Source of the DNA: Candidatus Obscuribacterales bacterium
Lineage (GTDB): Bacteria > Cyanobacteriota > Vampirovibrionia > Obscuribacterales > Obscuribacteraceae
Reading direction: 5' to 3'
DNA: 33,250 nucleotides
Assembly: GCA_019746975.1 (NCBI GenBank)
Contig: JAIERK010000036.1
Location: 1-33,250, forward strand
Shown: positions 7,802 through 15,609 of the stretch, in pieces
How the letters are laid out: each line of letters starts with the position of its first letter
How positions within the stretch are numbered: the stretch's first letter is position 1
Program-made: the position numbers and the translations under genes
Notes under the pieces: model-generated
The model's input: only the letters and a program-made list of their open reading frames with translations
Databases searched by the model: none
What the model was told of the DNA's origin: nothing

Positions 7802-7844
7802 ACCTTGGTAATACTCTGCATCCGCAGCTTCTCGTTAATGCGCG

Positions 7845-8750
7845 TCAGCTGCAGCAGCGCCTTGCAAGCGCATTCTTCATGCAATCAACCGGTACCTGCA
7901 TGCCGGTCCAAATTTCGAAAGCGCGCAAGGCTTGAAAAATCAACATCGCGGTTCCATCGATGGAGGACAGACCGAGCAGCTGTGCGACAGATTCTATCGG
8001 TGTTGGCTGGTCAGTCAGACGAGAATAAACAAGGTCATAGATGAATGCTCTGCGATCGAGCGATGATATCGCGCCTAGGAGCCAATCCGGCGGAGGATTG
8101 CCATCCATGCCGATTGGCGTTGCATTAATCAAGATTGACTTGTCGTTGAGAACAGATTCATCGAGAGAATCGACTGCGCGTATCGCTGTGGACTCAAACA
8201 TCAACTCGCCCTTCGGACCAAGCTTTCGGCAGAGATCCTTCACGAATTCCGTACCCTTTTCTTTGGTGCGAGCGAATACAGAAATGTCGAGATAGCCGAG
8301 CTCCATAAGGCCCGCAACCACTGCCCGTGCGGCACCACCAGAGCCGAGTACCAGGGTGCTACGCGACCACTCGGTGTCTATACTTTCTCGTTTCAAAGCC
8401 TCAGTAAGCGATTTGGAAAAACCAAATACATCTGTATTGAATCCAGTCGCTGTGCCATTCTTGGAAAACTTGATCGTATTGACGGCACCAATCTGTTTTG
8501 CTTCTTGCGAAACATCATCAAGCAGCTTGATGATGTTTTCCTTATGCGGAATGGTGACATTCACGCCGTTAAAACCAAGCCGTTTCACCCTCGCGAAAGA
8601 ATCGCTCAGAGTATGCAGACCTGTATCGAGCAACTGGTACTCTCCAGTTAACCCACAATAAGACAATGCCGCCTCGTGCAAACAAGGCGACAATGAATGA
8701 CTTACTGGGTGACCCAGGAGACCTAATATAAGCTGATCTCGGTCCGGCAC
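7845..8750 (-). CDS. aroE: Shikimate dehydrogenase (NADP+)
   Basis: Catalyses NADPH-dependent reduction of 3-dehydroshikimate to shikimate (EC 1.1.1.25) in the shikimate pathway to aromatic amino acids. The 301-residue protein has the shikimate-binding SHSLSP near residues 17-22, the catalytic Lys in NVTIPHK (K70), the catalytic Asp in GFNTD (D107), the NADP-binding GSGGAARAV and the NATPIGM motif. The C-terminus (QALRAFEIWTGMQVP) is complete. The start is uncertain: an ATG at 8819 would overlap exbD by 64 bases, whereas the GTG at 8750 follows the exbD stop by five bases and gives a normal family N-terminus. I prefer the GTG with translational coupling. It is the last recognisable gene of the tonB-like/exbB/exbD/aroE run. 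Confidence 0.92.
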   Translation of the reverse strand: MPDRDQLILGLLGHPVSHSLSPCLHEAALSYCGLTGEYQLLDTGLHTLSDSFARVKRLGFNGVNVTIPHKENIIKLLDDVSQEAKQIGAVNTIKFSKNGTATGFNTDVFGFSKSLTEALKRESIDTEWSRSTLVLGSGGAARAVVAGLMELGYLDISVFARTKEKGTEFVKDLCRKLGPKGELMFESTAIRAVDSLDESVLNDKSILINATPIGMDGNPPPDWLLGAISSLDRRAFIYDLVYSRLTDQPTPIESVAQLLGLSSIDGTAMLIFQALRAFEIWTGMQVPVDCMKNALARRCCS

Positions 8751-8755
8751 TTCAC

Positions 8756-9187
8756 TTATTTGTAACTGGACGTTTGAATCGTGGCAACACGCATTTTCGT
8801 GATACCAGATGCGGAGCATGCCGTCATGACATGAACAACATCTTTCTGCTTGCAGTCACCATCAGCGTTAACCGAAACAGGGACGTCTTTAACTCCGATA
8901 CCTGCGATTACTTCTTGTAATCGAGCCTGAATGCCTTCGGGAGTTGTGTTGGCCAGCGTCTTTCCATTGATAGCGATGCTTCCTTCTTTAGAAACATCAA
9001 TCATGATCGACTTAGTGCGGGCATTTTCCTTCTTGGCGAAAACAGTCTCTGGCGGCTTGATCTTGAGCTCAGACTTGTCGATCAGGGGAGCGATCAAAAT
9101 CATGATCACGAGAAGTACAAGGAAAACATCAGTCAAGGGAGTGATGTTGATGTCGGTGAAAGCTTCACCCGATGCACCCATGGACAT
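8756..9187 (-). CDS. exbD: ExbD/TolR-family biopolymer transport protein
   Basis: A 143-residue inner-membrane protein with a short cytoplasmic N-terminus (FTDINITPLTDVFLVLLVIM). It contains the conserved TM Asp of the family (PLTDVFLVLLVIM, about residue 20) that takes part in proton flow. The periplasmic domain has TKSIMIDVSKEGSIAINGKT and the QKDVVHVMTACSASGITKMR helix. With ExbB it forms the proton-driven stator complex that energises TonB- or TolA-like proteins. The ATG at 9187 has GAGGGGGTG eight bases upstream. It lies 53 bases after exbB and five bases before the aroE GTG. Confidence 0.92.
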   Translation of the reverse strand: MSMGASGEAFTDINITPLTDVFLVLLVIMILIAPLIDKSELKIKPPETVFAKKENARTKSIMIDVSKEGSIAINGKTLANTTPEGIQARLQEVIAGIGVKDVPVSVNADGDCKQKDVVHVMTACSASGITKMRVATIQTSSYK

Positions 9188-9240
9188 ATCTCGATCACCC
9201 CCTCAATTGCGGTTGATACAGAGTCAATTTACGATACCGA

Positions 9241-9888
9241 CTATCGACTGTTGGTGTAAGCGCCTTCTTCATGGCTGACAAAGCTGAGGAAAAGGAGCTT
9301 CAGAAGCTGGAAGTCATCGTTGAAACGCTTGACGGTATTGGTGTACCAGTTGTTGAAGATAACAGCAAGGATAGCGACGATCAAACCGTAACCGGTCGCG
9401 ATCAGCGCTTTAGCCACACCGATAACTACTACCTGTGTACCACCACCGGCTGCGCCAAGCTCGTCCAGTGTGAACACAACACCGACCACAGTACCGAACA
9501 GCCCAAGGAATGGGCATGTCGCACCTACCGTGCCGAGGATAGCAAGGTGCTTTTCCAGCTTCCTTGATACCAGCCCGACTGTGATGTCGAATGCTTTCGA
9601 GAAGTCTTCTTTTTGTTCTGCAAGGAGACGGACACCTTCCTCTGCGACCTCGCCAATGACTCCGCCCAGGCGACTGCAGGTCTGCTGCGCTTTCTGCAAG
9701 TTGCTATTCTCGAGTTCGCGTTGAAGCTGATGGATGAACGCTGTTACATCTCGACGGTTCTGCTGGTAGTAGAGATAGCGCTCGAAAATCACCGCGAGAG
9801 TAGCCACCGAGCACAGGGTGATTGGAATCGATGCGAACCAATCCTGCCACATGAACTCGATGAAGTAAGTTAGAAATTTGTTCTCCAT
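9241..9888 (-). CDS. exbB: ExbB/TolQ-family (MotA/TolQ/ExbB) proton channel protein
   Basis: A 215-residue protein with three membrane segments: residues about 17-38 (WFASIPITLCSVATLAVIFE), about 115-140 (LAILGTVGATCPFLGLFGTV) and about 155-178 (VAKALIATGYGLIVAILAVI). The family core (ATCPFLGLFGTVVGV...ALIATGYGLIVAILAVIFNNW) is intact. It functions as the pentameric stator subunit that conducts protons with ExbD and powers the TonB-like partner encoded just upstream. The start ATG at 9888 is preceded by AGGAG five bases upstream. A 17-bp direct duplication lies immediately before it. Exb versus Tol assignment cannot be settled by sequence alone; the TonB-like neighbour favours Exb. Confidence 0.93.
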   Translation of the reverse strand: MENKFLTYFIEFMWQDWFASIPITLCSVATLAVIFERYLYYQQNRRDVTAFIHQLQRELENSNLQKAQQTCSRLGGVIGEVAEEGVRLLAEQKEDFSKAFDITVGLVSRKLEKHLAILGTVGATCPFLGLFGTVVGVVFTLDELGAAGGGTQVVVIGVAKALIATGYGLIVAILAVIFNNWYTNTVKRFNDDFQLLKLLFLSFVSHEEGAYTNSR

Positions 9889-9897
9889 ATGTACTCC

Positions 9898-9931
9898 TAG
9901 TTGAGATCACTCCCTAGTTGAGATCACTCCC
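9898..9931. repeat. 17-bp tandem duplication before exbB
   Basis: TAGTTGAGATCACTCCC occurs twice head-to-tail (9898-9914, 9915-9931). On the minus strand each copy carries a GGGAG SD-like core upstream of exbB. Confidence 0.85.
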
Positions 9932-9946
9932 AGCCACATGAGTCTA

Positions 9947-11632
9947 TCAGAATCGACGAAATACGCCACCACCCCCCATGCCCTTGTAGACGTTGTAGTC
10001 GAATGTAAATTGGATATCTACATCCGGTGGTGCACCGTCTGGTAGGGGTCTGAAAGGCGCGGCATTTTGAACAGCCTTGAGAGCTGCTTGGTCGGCAATT
10101 GCAAGGCCGGAAGAGCCCAGTAGCCTGAGGTTGGATACGGTGCCGTTTGAGTGGACCTTAAAGACCACCTGGACACGTTTACTTTCGTTACCTTTGGGAG
10201 GGAACCACGCACGCTTGATTCGTCTCTGCAGGTCAGCCATGTATGGTCCAAAGTCAACATCTTTTTGTGCGGACAGCGAAGGTTTGCCTGGTCTTGCACT
10301 CTTGTCAGGGTTGCCTTCAGAGCCGTCGCCACCACCGCCGCCACCTGAGCCTGCGGATGCTCTCGGTACGCTCGGCGCTACAGCCAGCGAAGGTCCGTTG
10401 GAATCGCCGCTACCGCCGCCACCAGAGCCCGAACCGGCTCGCGATGGGGCCGGAGCCGCTGCTGGACCACTGCCGGAGCCGCCCTTCGAGTTTGAGCCAC
10501 CACCGCCTCCGCCCATGACAGGCACTGGAGAACGCGCACCACCACCACCGGACGAACCACGCGTGTTGATAGAAGCAATCGGTGCCGGCATCGTGCCGGA
10601 AGAGCTACTGGGCAAACTGGCAATCGCTGGAGATGGAGCAGCCGGAGCACCGACCTTACCTATCGATACAGGTGCAGGTACCGGTGTCGGAGCCGATCTC
10701 GGCGACGCAGTCGGTTGGGCAAAAGGATTGGGCAGACTCATAGGTGCCTTAATGGGAGAAGGCGTTGGAGTCGGTGTCAATGTTGGTGTTGCCATCGGTG
10801 CCGGAGCAGGAGTCGGTCTCGGCGTGGGCGTCGGTGTCGGTCGCGCTGATGGCGATGGCGTCGGTCGCGGTGTCGGAGTCGGCGCTGGAGCTGCCGGCTT
10901 CGGTGTAGGCGTCGGTGCTGGAGCATGGCTCTGTTCAACCGGCTTCGGTGTCGGTCGCGCGGTCGGCTTCGGTGCCGGAGCCTGACTTGGTGCCTTCGGT
11001 GCCGGAGACGGTGGTGCCACTTTCTTCTGTGGATCGTGCTTGCCACGATCTTCAGAGTTGTGCTCAGCTTTGCGTCTCGACTTGATCTGGCGCTTGACCT
11101 CAGGTTGGTTTTGTATAAACTCGATATCCGTGACCTGTACTTTAGGCGGCGGCGGAATCAGGAAAAAGAACGCCAGGATCATGCATGTGATCATGATGGC
11201 GACGTGGAAAAGATAAGATCCACTGCTAGCTTCAGGCATGTCCATGACTGAATCAGCATAGATATGCTTTCGCTGTAAAACCGCCGCATGATCGTATGCA
11301 TCGCGCATCGTGTATGCGATAAATGCAACGAAGAGACCGATGATTACAAGCGATGCAGGACTACCCAGGTGCGCATTCATCATGGATGCGATCAACTGTT
11401 TGTTGGGCTCCATGTTGAAGCTGAGCCCGAACTGATAGAGCCCTTGAAGAATCGCATCGTTGAAAACCAGTCCGAGAAAGCCGAAAAAGTTGATGACGCC
11501 TACTGAGAGAAATAAGAAGCCCTTACGCGTTTCGCCATTGTAGAGCTGACCGAGCCCAGGCAATATGGACAACATCCCTGCCATCGTCGGGTCTTTTTGC
11601 GGCCGGTCACTGTTTTTTGCGTGTGTAGCCAT
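9947..11632 (-). CDS. TonB-like energy transducer with N-terminal TM2-like membrane domain
   Basis: A 561-residue protein with an unusual domain order. Residues about 15-110 form a TM2/DUF5683-like pair of membrane segments (MLSILPGLGQLYNGETRKGF is the hallmark), followed by another segment around 88-108. A further TM at about 143-160 (FHVAIMITCMILAFFFLIPP) is where a normal TonB anchor would sit. Residues 195-330 are Pro/Thr/Ala-rich (PTPTP repeats). Residues 350-460 are Gly/Ser-rich. The C-terminal 95 residues (FGPYMADLQRRIKRAWFPPK onward, with KVHSNGTVSNLRLLGSSG and AALKAVQNAAPFRPLP) are a TonB C-terminal domain. It presumably spans the periplasm and hands energy from ExbBD to outer-membrane receptors. 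The start is ATG 11632, with AAGGACGG about 13 bases upstream. It is first in the exbBD/aroE cluster. Confidence 0.87.
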   Translation of the reverse strand: MATHAKNSDRPQKDPTMAGMLSILPGLGQLYNGETRKGFLFLSVGVINFFGFLGLVFNDAILQGLYQFGLSFNMEPNKQLIASMMNAHLGSPASLVIIGLFVAFIAYTMRDAYDHAAVLQRKHIYADSVMDMPEASSGSYLFHVAIMITCMILAFFFLIPPPPKVQVTDIEFIQNQPEVKRQIKSRRKAEHNSEDRGKHDPQKKVAPPSPAPKAPSQAPAPKPTARPTPKPVEQSHAPAPTPTPKPAAPAPTPTPRPTPSPSARPTPTPTPRPTPAPAPMATPTLTPTPTPSPIKAPMSLPNPFAQPTASPRSAPTPVPAPVSIGKVGAPAAPSPAIASLPSSSSGTMPAPIASINTRGSSGGGGARSPVPVMGGGGGGSNSKGGSGSGPAAAPAPSRAGSGSGGGGSGDSNGPSLAVAPSVPRASAGSGGGGGGDGSEGNPDKSARPGKPSLSAQKDVDFGPYMADLQRRIKRAWFPPKGNESKRVQVVFKVHSNGTVSNLRLLGSSGLAIADQAALKAVQNAAPFRPLPDGAPPDVDIQFTFDYNVYKGMGGGGVFRRF

Positions 11633-12126
11633 GAAGGTAGTTATCCGTCCTTTTTAGTAAGCTCGCTAAAAGTCACCGCTTAAATAAGCCTTGCTGAGAT
11701 GTCCCTGAAAGTAAGGACCAGCAATTGATAGAAATGTTTCTTACACGCGACAAATGAAGGAATCTAACCCCATAGGAGTGTGAGTCAACTGAGTCGGCGG
11801 GCGCACATTATTAACGAATTGTAAGTATAGCACTTCTAGAACTTTCTTAAAGGCCACCAGAACTCGTCATGATGGGGATCGAGGGGATATATCAGCGTCT
11901 CCAGGCACGCCTGAAAACCGCACACCGACAGAACTACCTCAACTATATAGCGAAGGCGCGTTAGACGCTACCGTTCTTTGACGCAATTGATCGTCAGTAA
12001 TATCCCGAAGCAAAAACTGGGGAATACCCGGATCTTTCGCAGTGCCAAACAGCCCTGTGAGTATACACCTTGAGTTTCGCAGTTCCGATTCTTTGCAGCG
12101 TTACAACGGCTGATAAGACATCCTTA
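11633..12126. other. Long leader and intergenic stretch upstream of the tonB-like gene
   Basis: No convincing gene. A minus-strand promoter candidate lies at 11824-11851, implying a leader of about 185 bases. A 31-codon plus-strand frame at 11869-11964 lacks an SD and is not supported. I see no terminator for the 12127 gene inside this stretch. Confidence 0.4.
11824..11851 (-). promoter_or_regulatory. Candidate promoter of the tonB-like/exbB/exbD/aroE operon
   Basis: On the minus strand TTTAAG (11846-11851) is followed after 16 bases by TATACT (11824-11829). The -10 is good and the -35 poor. Confidence 0.45.
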
Positions 12127-13116
12127 TTACATGTTCAATTCTGGCATGCGAAGGTCTTCGGCTAACTCGATTTTGAGCTCGTCGCCTGGTTTGACTTCAA
12201 CCTTCTTGCCTTTCTTCGACAGGAGGATGGCGACACCCACCGCGATACCGACTCCCGCTCCGATCAAAGCACCACCGCCTCGACCGATTTTGTTATTGCT
12301 GTCGTTGTTATTTACGCCATTCGAGTTAGTACCGGAGTTACCAGCGAGAAATCCGATACCGACACCTGCCAGCATAGGCAATGTGACTGCCCCAGTATCA
12401 AAAGCGACATCTTTCAATCCTCGCCTGGCATGCACCACACCGCCACGAGCTACCAGATTGGCAACGATTGGAATCTGGCGTTGATCGGGAGTCGTTATCG
12501 TGTCGAACTTCAGTCCGACGGATCCAGAGCGATTAAGTGCGCGAGGAGAATTGAGCTGGGCGATTCGTCCCTTGATAATCGAACCGGCAGGAACGACGGT
12601 TGAACCATCAATACTTAGATCTTCGGAGGTTCTTGCAGAAAATTCGTCGCCTTCTTGACTGGTATCAGAGTCTACAGCTGTGTCCATAACGATCGGAATT
12701 TTTGTGCCGGTCGGAACAACTTTGACGTAACCCTTCAGCACTTTCGTCGAAGGCTTGCCCGCTTCGTCGGAAGCCGCACCACCTGTAGTAGCACCTGCAT
12801 CGGCGCTCTCGTCACTGGCATTAGCCGGCGCCTTTTCGACTGGCTTAGTATCGTCGAGTTGAGGAGTCTCTGATTGTAGTGAGGGCGTGAGAGGCACTGA
12901 GAAATTGCCGCCCGATGATGTGGTCGAAGGTGCGGCTTCGCTCTCCGAAGCGCCAGGAGCCTCATCGGCAGGCTCTTTGCTGGATGAGCTTTCCGGATTG
13001 TATATCTTGAAATTGAGCTGGGGATCGTCAGCAGCAACAGCGGGCATAGTAATCGATGCGCCCAGCAACATAACTGATAGGGAAATTGCTACGAGAGAGC
13101 TACCGGTCCGAGACAT
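12127..13116 (-). CDS. Exported protein with beta-domain and glycine-zipper segments
   Basis: A 329-residue protein. Residues 1-29 are a signal peptide (SSLVAISLSVMLLGASITMP followed by AVAA). Residues 30-125 are a Ser/Glu/Ala-rich linker. The conserved part starts near residue 127 (GYVKVVPTGTKIPIVMDTAV, then EGDEFSAR, DLSIDGSTVVPAGSIIKGRI, PRALNRSGSVGLKFDTITTP). This pattern recurs in secreted bacterial proteins where a small beta domain ensures 'tunable' dispersal of default values, but I do not know a function. Two glycine-rich hydrophobic stretches follow (about 249-262 and 283-303, GGGALIGAGVGIAVGVAILL), like a glycine-zipper membrane hairpin. The C-terminus returns to beta character (VEVKPGDELKIELAEDL). 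The ATG at 13116 has GGAG seven bases upstream; an extension to 13239 lacks support. Envelope location is likely. Confidence 0.72.
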   Translation of the reverse strand: MSRTGSSLVAISLSVMLLGASITMPAVAADDPQLNFKIYNPESSSSKEPADEAPGASESEAAPSTTSSGGNFSVPLTPSLQSETPQLDDTKPVEKAPANASDESADAGATTGGAASDEAGKPSTKVLKGYVKVVPTGTKIPIVMDTAVDSDTSQEGDEFSARTSEDLSIDGSTVVPAGSIIKGRIAQLNSPRALNRSGSVGLKFDTITTPDQRQIPIVANLVARGGVVHARRGLKDVAFDTGAVTLPMLAGVGIGFLAGNSGTNSNGVNNNDSNNKIGRGGGALIGAGVGIAVGVAILLSKKGKKVEVKPGDELKIELAEDLRMPELNM

Positions 13117-13427
13117 TTTGATTCTCCATAGGCCTTCGACGAAGCTTAGTTCAATCGGGTAAAGTCTCCGCCTGACCGGCTGATCAAGAATAGCAGTCAA
13201 GTGGGAGCAAGCCAGTCTATCATGCCAGTCCTGAAGCAAAATTAGCGATCTCTAGGAAACTACGGACAACTGGACGAATTGTCTCCAGCGGCGCATTTCG
13301 AACCAAATCGATTTGTTTCGACAGTTTTCCAAAATACCAGTTAGCCAATACTACGAATAGTGATTAAACTAAATAGAGAGATTAATGCCTGGCCGAACTA
13401 TCATTAGGCCAATATGAGGTACCGCAC
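13117..13427. other. Divergent intergenic region
   Basis: This 311-base stretch separates two divergent genes and must hold both promoters. I see AT-rich candidates (for example around 13363-13375, TTAAACTAAATAG) but no pair of hexamers good enough to call. Confidence 0.35.
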
Positions 13428-15437
13428 GTGATTCAATGTCCAATCTGCCAGGTCCTAAATGAAGATGGGGCTCTGTTTTGTGCTGAGTGCGGACAACGAT
13501 TTAACCAGGCAAGCCAGCCCGGTCAGCCCGGTCAGCCCGCGCCTGCTGCGACGCCTTCACAGCAGGCGCCGCCCGTCAATCAGGCTCCACCGGCAGCTCC
13601 GCAAATGCCATCTCCACCACCGCCTCAAGCTCCATCACAAGAGAACACAGAGAGTCGTCACAAGGGGATTAAGCTGCGTTCGCCGATGCTCGGCGGAGGC
13701 GGAGATGATGACGAAGATCAAGGGTACGAACAACCTCAACTTGGCAAACTCCGTGGGACCGCGCCGAAGCAATCCAACACCGGTCGAAAACACTTACGGT
13801 CACCTCTACTGGGCGACAGCGATGACGACGAGGATTTAGAGGATAGTCGCACAGGGAGAAAGAGTTCCGAGCCGACAGGAGATTACGGTCCAGGAGGGGC
13901 TCCAAGGAAGAAAAAATTGCGCTCGCCGCTCCTGGGTGAAGACGATGACGATGATGACCAGGACTTTACGCCCTCTGATGGACCTGCCCGAGGCAAGCGT
14001 CCACTCAGGTCGCCTTTACTAGGTCAAGACGGTGGGGGCGGTGATGAAGGGTCTCCGCGCATACGCAAGGGCCCTCGAGCACCGGAAGATCATGCGCAGC
14101 CTCACGCACAGCCGCACAAGCGCGGATTGCATTCGCCGCTTCTCGGCGGAGATGATTTTGACGACTATGATGAAGACGATCTTCCTACTAGGGAAGCGCC
14201 TCGAAAAGGTCAAACCGGCAAACCGAAGTTACGCTCTTCTTTGTTAGGCGGCGGAGATTACGACGAAGATTATGATGACGACTGGGACGACGAGGAAGAT
14301 GATAATCCCAATGTTCTGCGCTCGCCACTGCTAGCCGCGAAGAAAAAACGTCCGAAGCCTGAGGCTGCACCACCAGCTGGTGTTTTCGGTGCAGGACAAG
14401 ACTTACCACCAGGTGTTCAAGTGCATAGACCAGAGATGCATCAACCACCGCAGGCCGCTGCTCCAGTTCCGGATGTTCGCAATTGGGCGGAGCAGAATCA
14501 GGCTGCGCAATCTGGACAGCACCAGCCATTTCAACAGGCGCAGGCGCCAGTCGCAGCTGTAGAAGCACCGCAACCACAAACTTTCGCCCAGGTCGGCGCG
14601 CCGCCGCCATTCCCGGGTCCATCAGAACCGCAGCCGCCGTGGCAACCGGCGCCGGCGCCACCCGGTTGGGCACAGGGCGCCCAGCCGCAGCCTGGACAAC
14701 CCTGGCCACCTGGACCTGGACCCGCCGTCCAGGGCGGTCCCGTGCCCGGACAACAGGGCGCTACTGACCCGCCACTCCCGCTGGAACCCTCGGCTCAGGC
14801 GCCGCCCTGGCAAAATCGCATGAGCGATCCATTACCATCAATGCTGGACAGACCAGCAGCCCCACAAGGTGATGTACCGCCGATTGTAGACAACAACGAT
14901 GAGTTTGAACTTGACCTCGACCCTCTCGGCTCCATCCAGGACAAGGTAGAGTCTCAGTTGACGCCACCTCCTGGTATGAAGCCACTAGCCCAGGAAGCAC
15001 CGGCACCGGCTCCCACTCCCACTCCGATGAGAGGAAGAATGCCGTCTAATTTCGGTAAGCCTCAGACCGAGGAAGAGCTGAAAGATACTCTGGTCGACGA
15101 AGATGGTCCCAACGAGAGAAGACGATTAGAGCGACGCCGCGGTAATTCGGACAGAAGGCTTTCCAGCCTGCTGGACGATCGCTCCAGCAGTGCTCCGCCT
15201 CGCGGCGATGACGACGATGACTTCATGGCACCTCGCCCGAAAGCCGCAGTCAATCCGATGGCCCCGATGATGTTCGGACTGGGAGCCCTGGCCCTCGGTG
15301 TAAAGATTTGGTTCGTTGTTCGCGTCGCCGGCATTTGGGACCTCAGCAAGATGCCCGATTTCATTGGCGAACAAATGTTCACCGGACTGGCACTCGTCGG
15401 TCTGATAGTGTTCGCACTAAGTTGTATGAAGAAGTAG
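13428..15437 (+). CDS. Zinc-ribbon membrane protein with seven LRSPLLG-type motifs
   Basis: A 669-residue protein, family not recognised. Residues 4-22 form a zinc ribbon (CPIC...CAEC, Cys 4, 7, 18, 21). Residues 80-303 carry seven copies of L(R/H)S(P/S)(L/M)L(G/A), at 83, 123, 164, 193, 234, 268 and 297. Each is preceded by basic residues, and most are followed by a run of Asp/Glu. Residues 310-560 are Pro/Gln/Ala-rich and disordered. A charged stretch with ERRRLERRRGNSDRRLSSLL-like character follows. The last 65 residues hold two TM segments (about 605-628 and 645-665) ending in CMKK. The GTG start is supported by GAGGT seven bases upstream. The repeated basic-LRSPLLG-acidic unit looks like a multivalent docking or phosphorylation motif, but that is speculation. 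The protein is likely anchored with its long disordered N-terminus in the cytoplasm. Confidence 0.8.
   Translation: MIQCPICQVLNEDGALFCAECGQRFNQASQPGQPGQPAPAATPSQQAPPVNQAPPAAPQMPSPPPPQAPSQENTESRHKGIKLRSPMLGGGGDDDEDQGYEQPQLGKLRGTAPKQSNTGRKHLRSPLLGDSDDDEDLEDSRTGRKSSEPTGDYGPGGAPRKKKLRSPLLGEDDDDDDQDFTPSDGPARGKRPLRSPLLGQDGGGGDEGSPRIRKGPRAPEDHAQPHAQPHKRGLHSPLLGGDDFDDYDEDDLPTREAPRKGQTGKPKLRSSLLGGGDYDEDYDDDWDDEEDDNPNVLRSPLLAAKKKRPKPEAAPPAGVFGAGQDLPPGVQVHRPEMHQPPQAAAPVPDVRNWAEQNQAAQSGQHQPFQQAQAPVAAVEAPQPQTFAQVGAPPPFPGPSEPQPPWQPAPAPPGWAQGAQPQPGQPWPPGPGPAVQGGPVPGQQGATDPPLPLEPSAQAPPWQNRMSDPLPSMLDRPAAPQGDVPPIVDNNDEFELDLDPLGSIQDKVESQLTPPPGMKPLAQEAPAPAPTPTPMRGRMPSNFGKPQTEEELKDTLVDEDGPNERRRLERRRGNSDRRLSSLLDDRSSSAPPRGDDDDDFMAPRPKAAVNPMAPMMFGLGALALGVKIWFVVRVAGIWDLSKMPDFIGEQMFTGLALVGLIVFALSCMKK
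13674..14336 (+). repeat. Region coding seven dispersed LRSPLLG-type peptide repeats
   Basis: Seven degenerate heptapeptides are spaced 29-41 residues apart. Codons differ between copies, so selection is on the peptide and not on recent DNA duplication. Confidence 0.85.
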
Positions 15438-15452
15438 CTGAGCAGTAATTAA

Positions 15453-15477
15453 CCAATCCTCTTTGGGATGGGCTTTT
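15453..15477 (+). terminator. Weak terminator candidate after the LRSPLLG-repeat gene
   Basis: CCAATCC pairs imperfectly with GGGATGG (one mismatch, one G-U) and is followed closely by CTTTTC. Weak. Confidence 0.3.
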
Positions 15478-15504
15478 CGCTTGTCCAGATTGGCAAAAGG
15501 TAAC

Positions 15505-15532
15505 TTTCAAAGAGATACTTGCATGGTATAGT
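15505..15532 (+). promoter_or_regulatory. Candidate promoter of the 15610 gene
   Basis: TTTCAA (15505-15510), then 16 bases, then TATAGT (15527-15532), about 78 bases before the ATG. The -10 is good and the -35 poor. Confidence 0.4.
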
Positions 15533-15609
15533 TGCTTGGTTCTCAGGAACCTTTCTGGCTTTCGCTAATTCTTCAAGTCTGAGCTGCACTCATTTTGAAC
15601 GGTTAGCAT

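Noticed and set aside
10077..10985. 302-codon plus-strand frame rich in Gly/Pro
   Set aside because: Shadow of the low-complexity linker of the TonB-like gene on the other strand.
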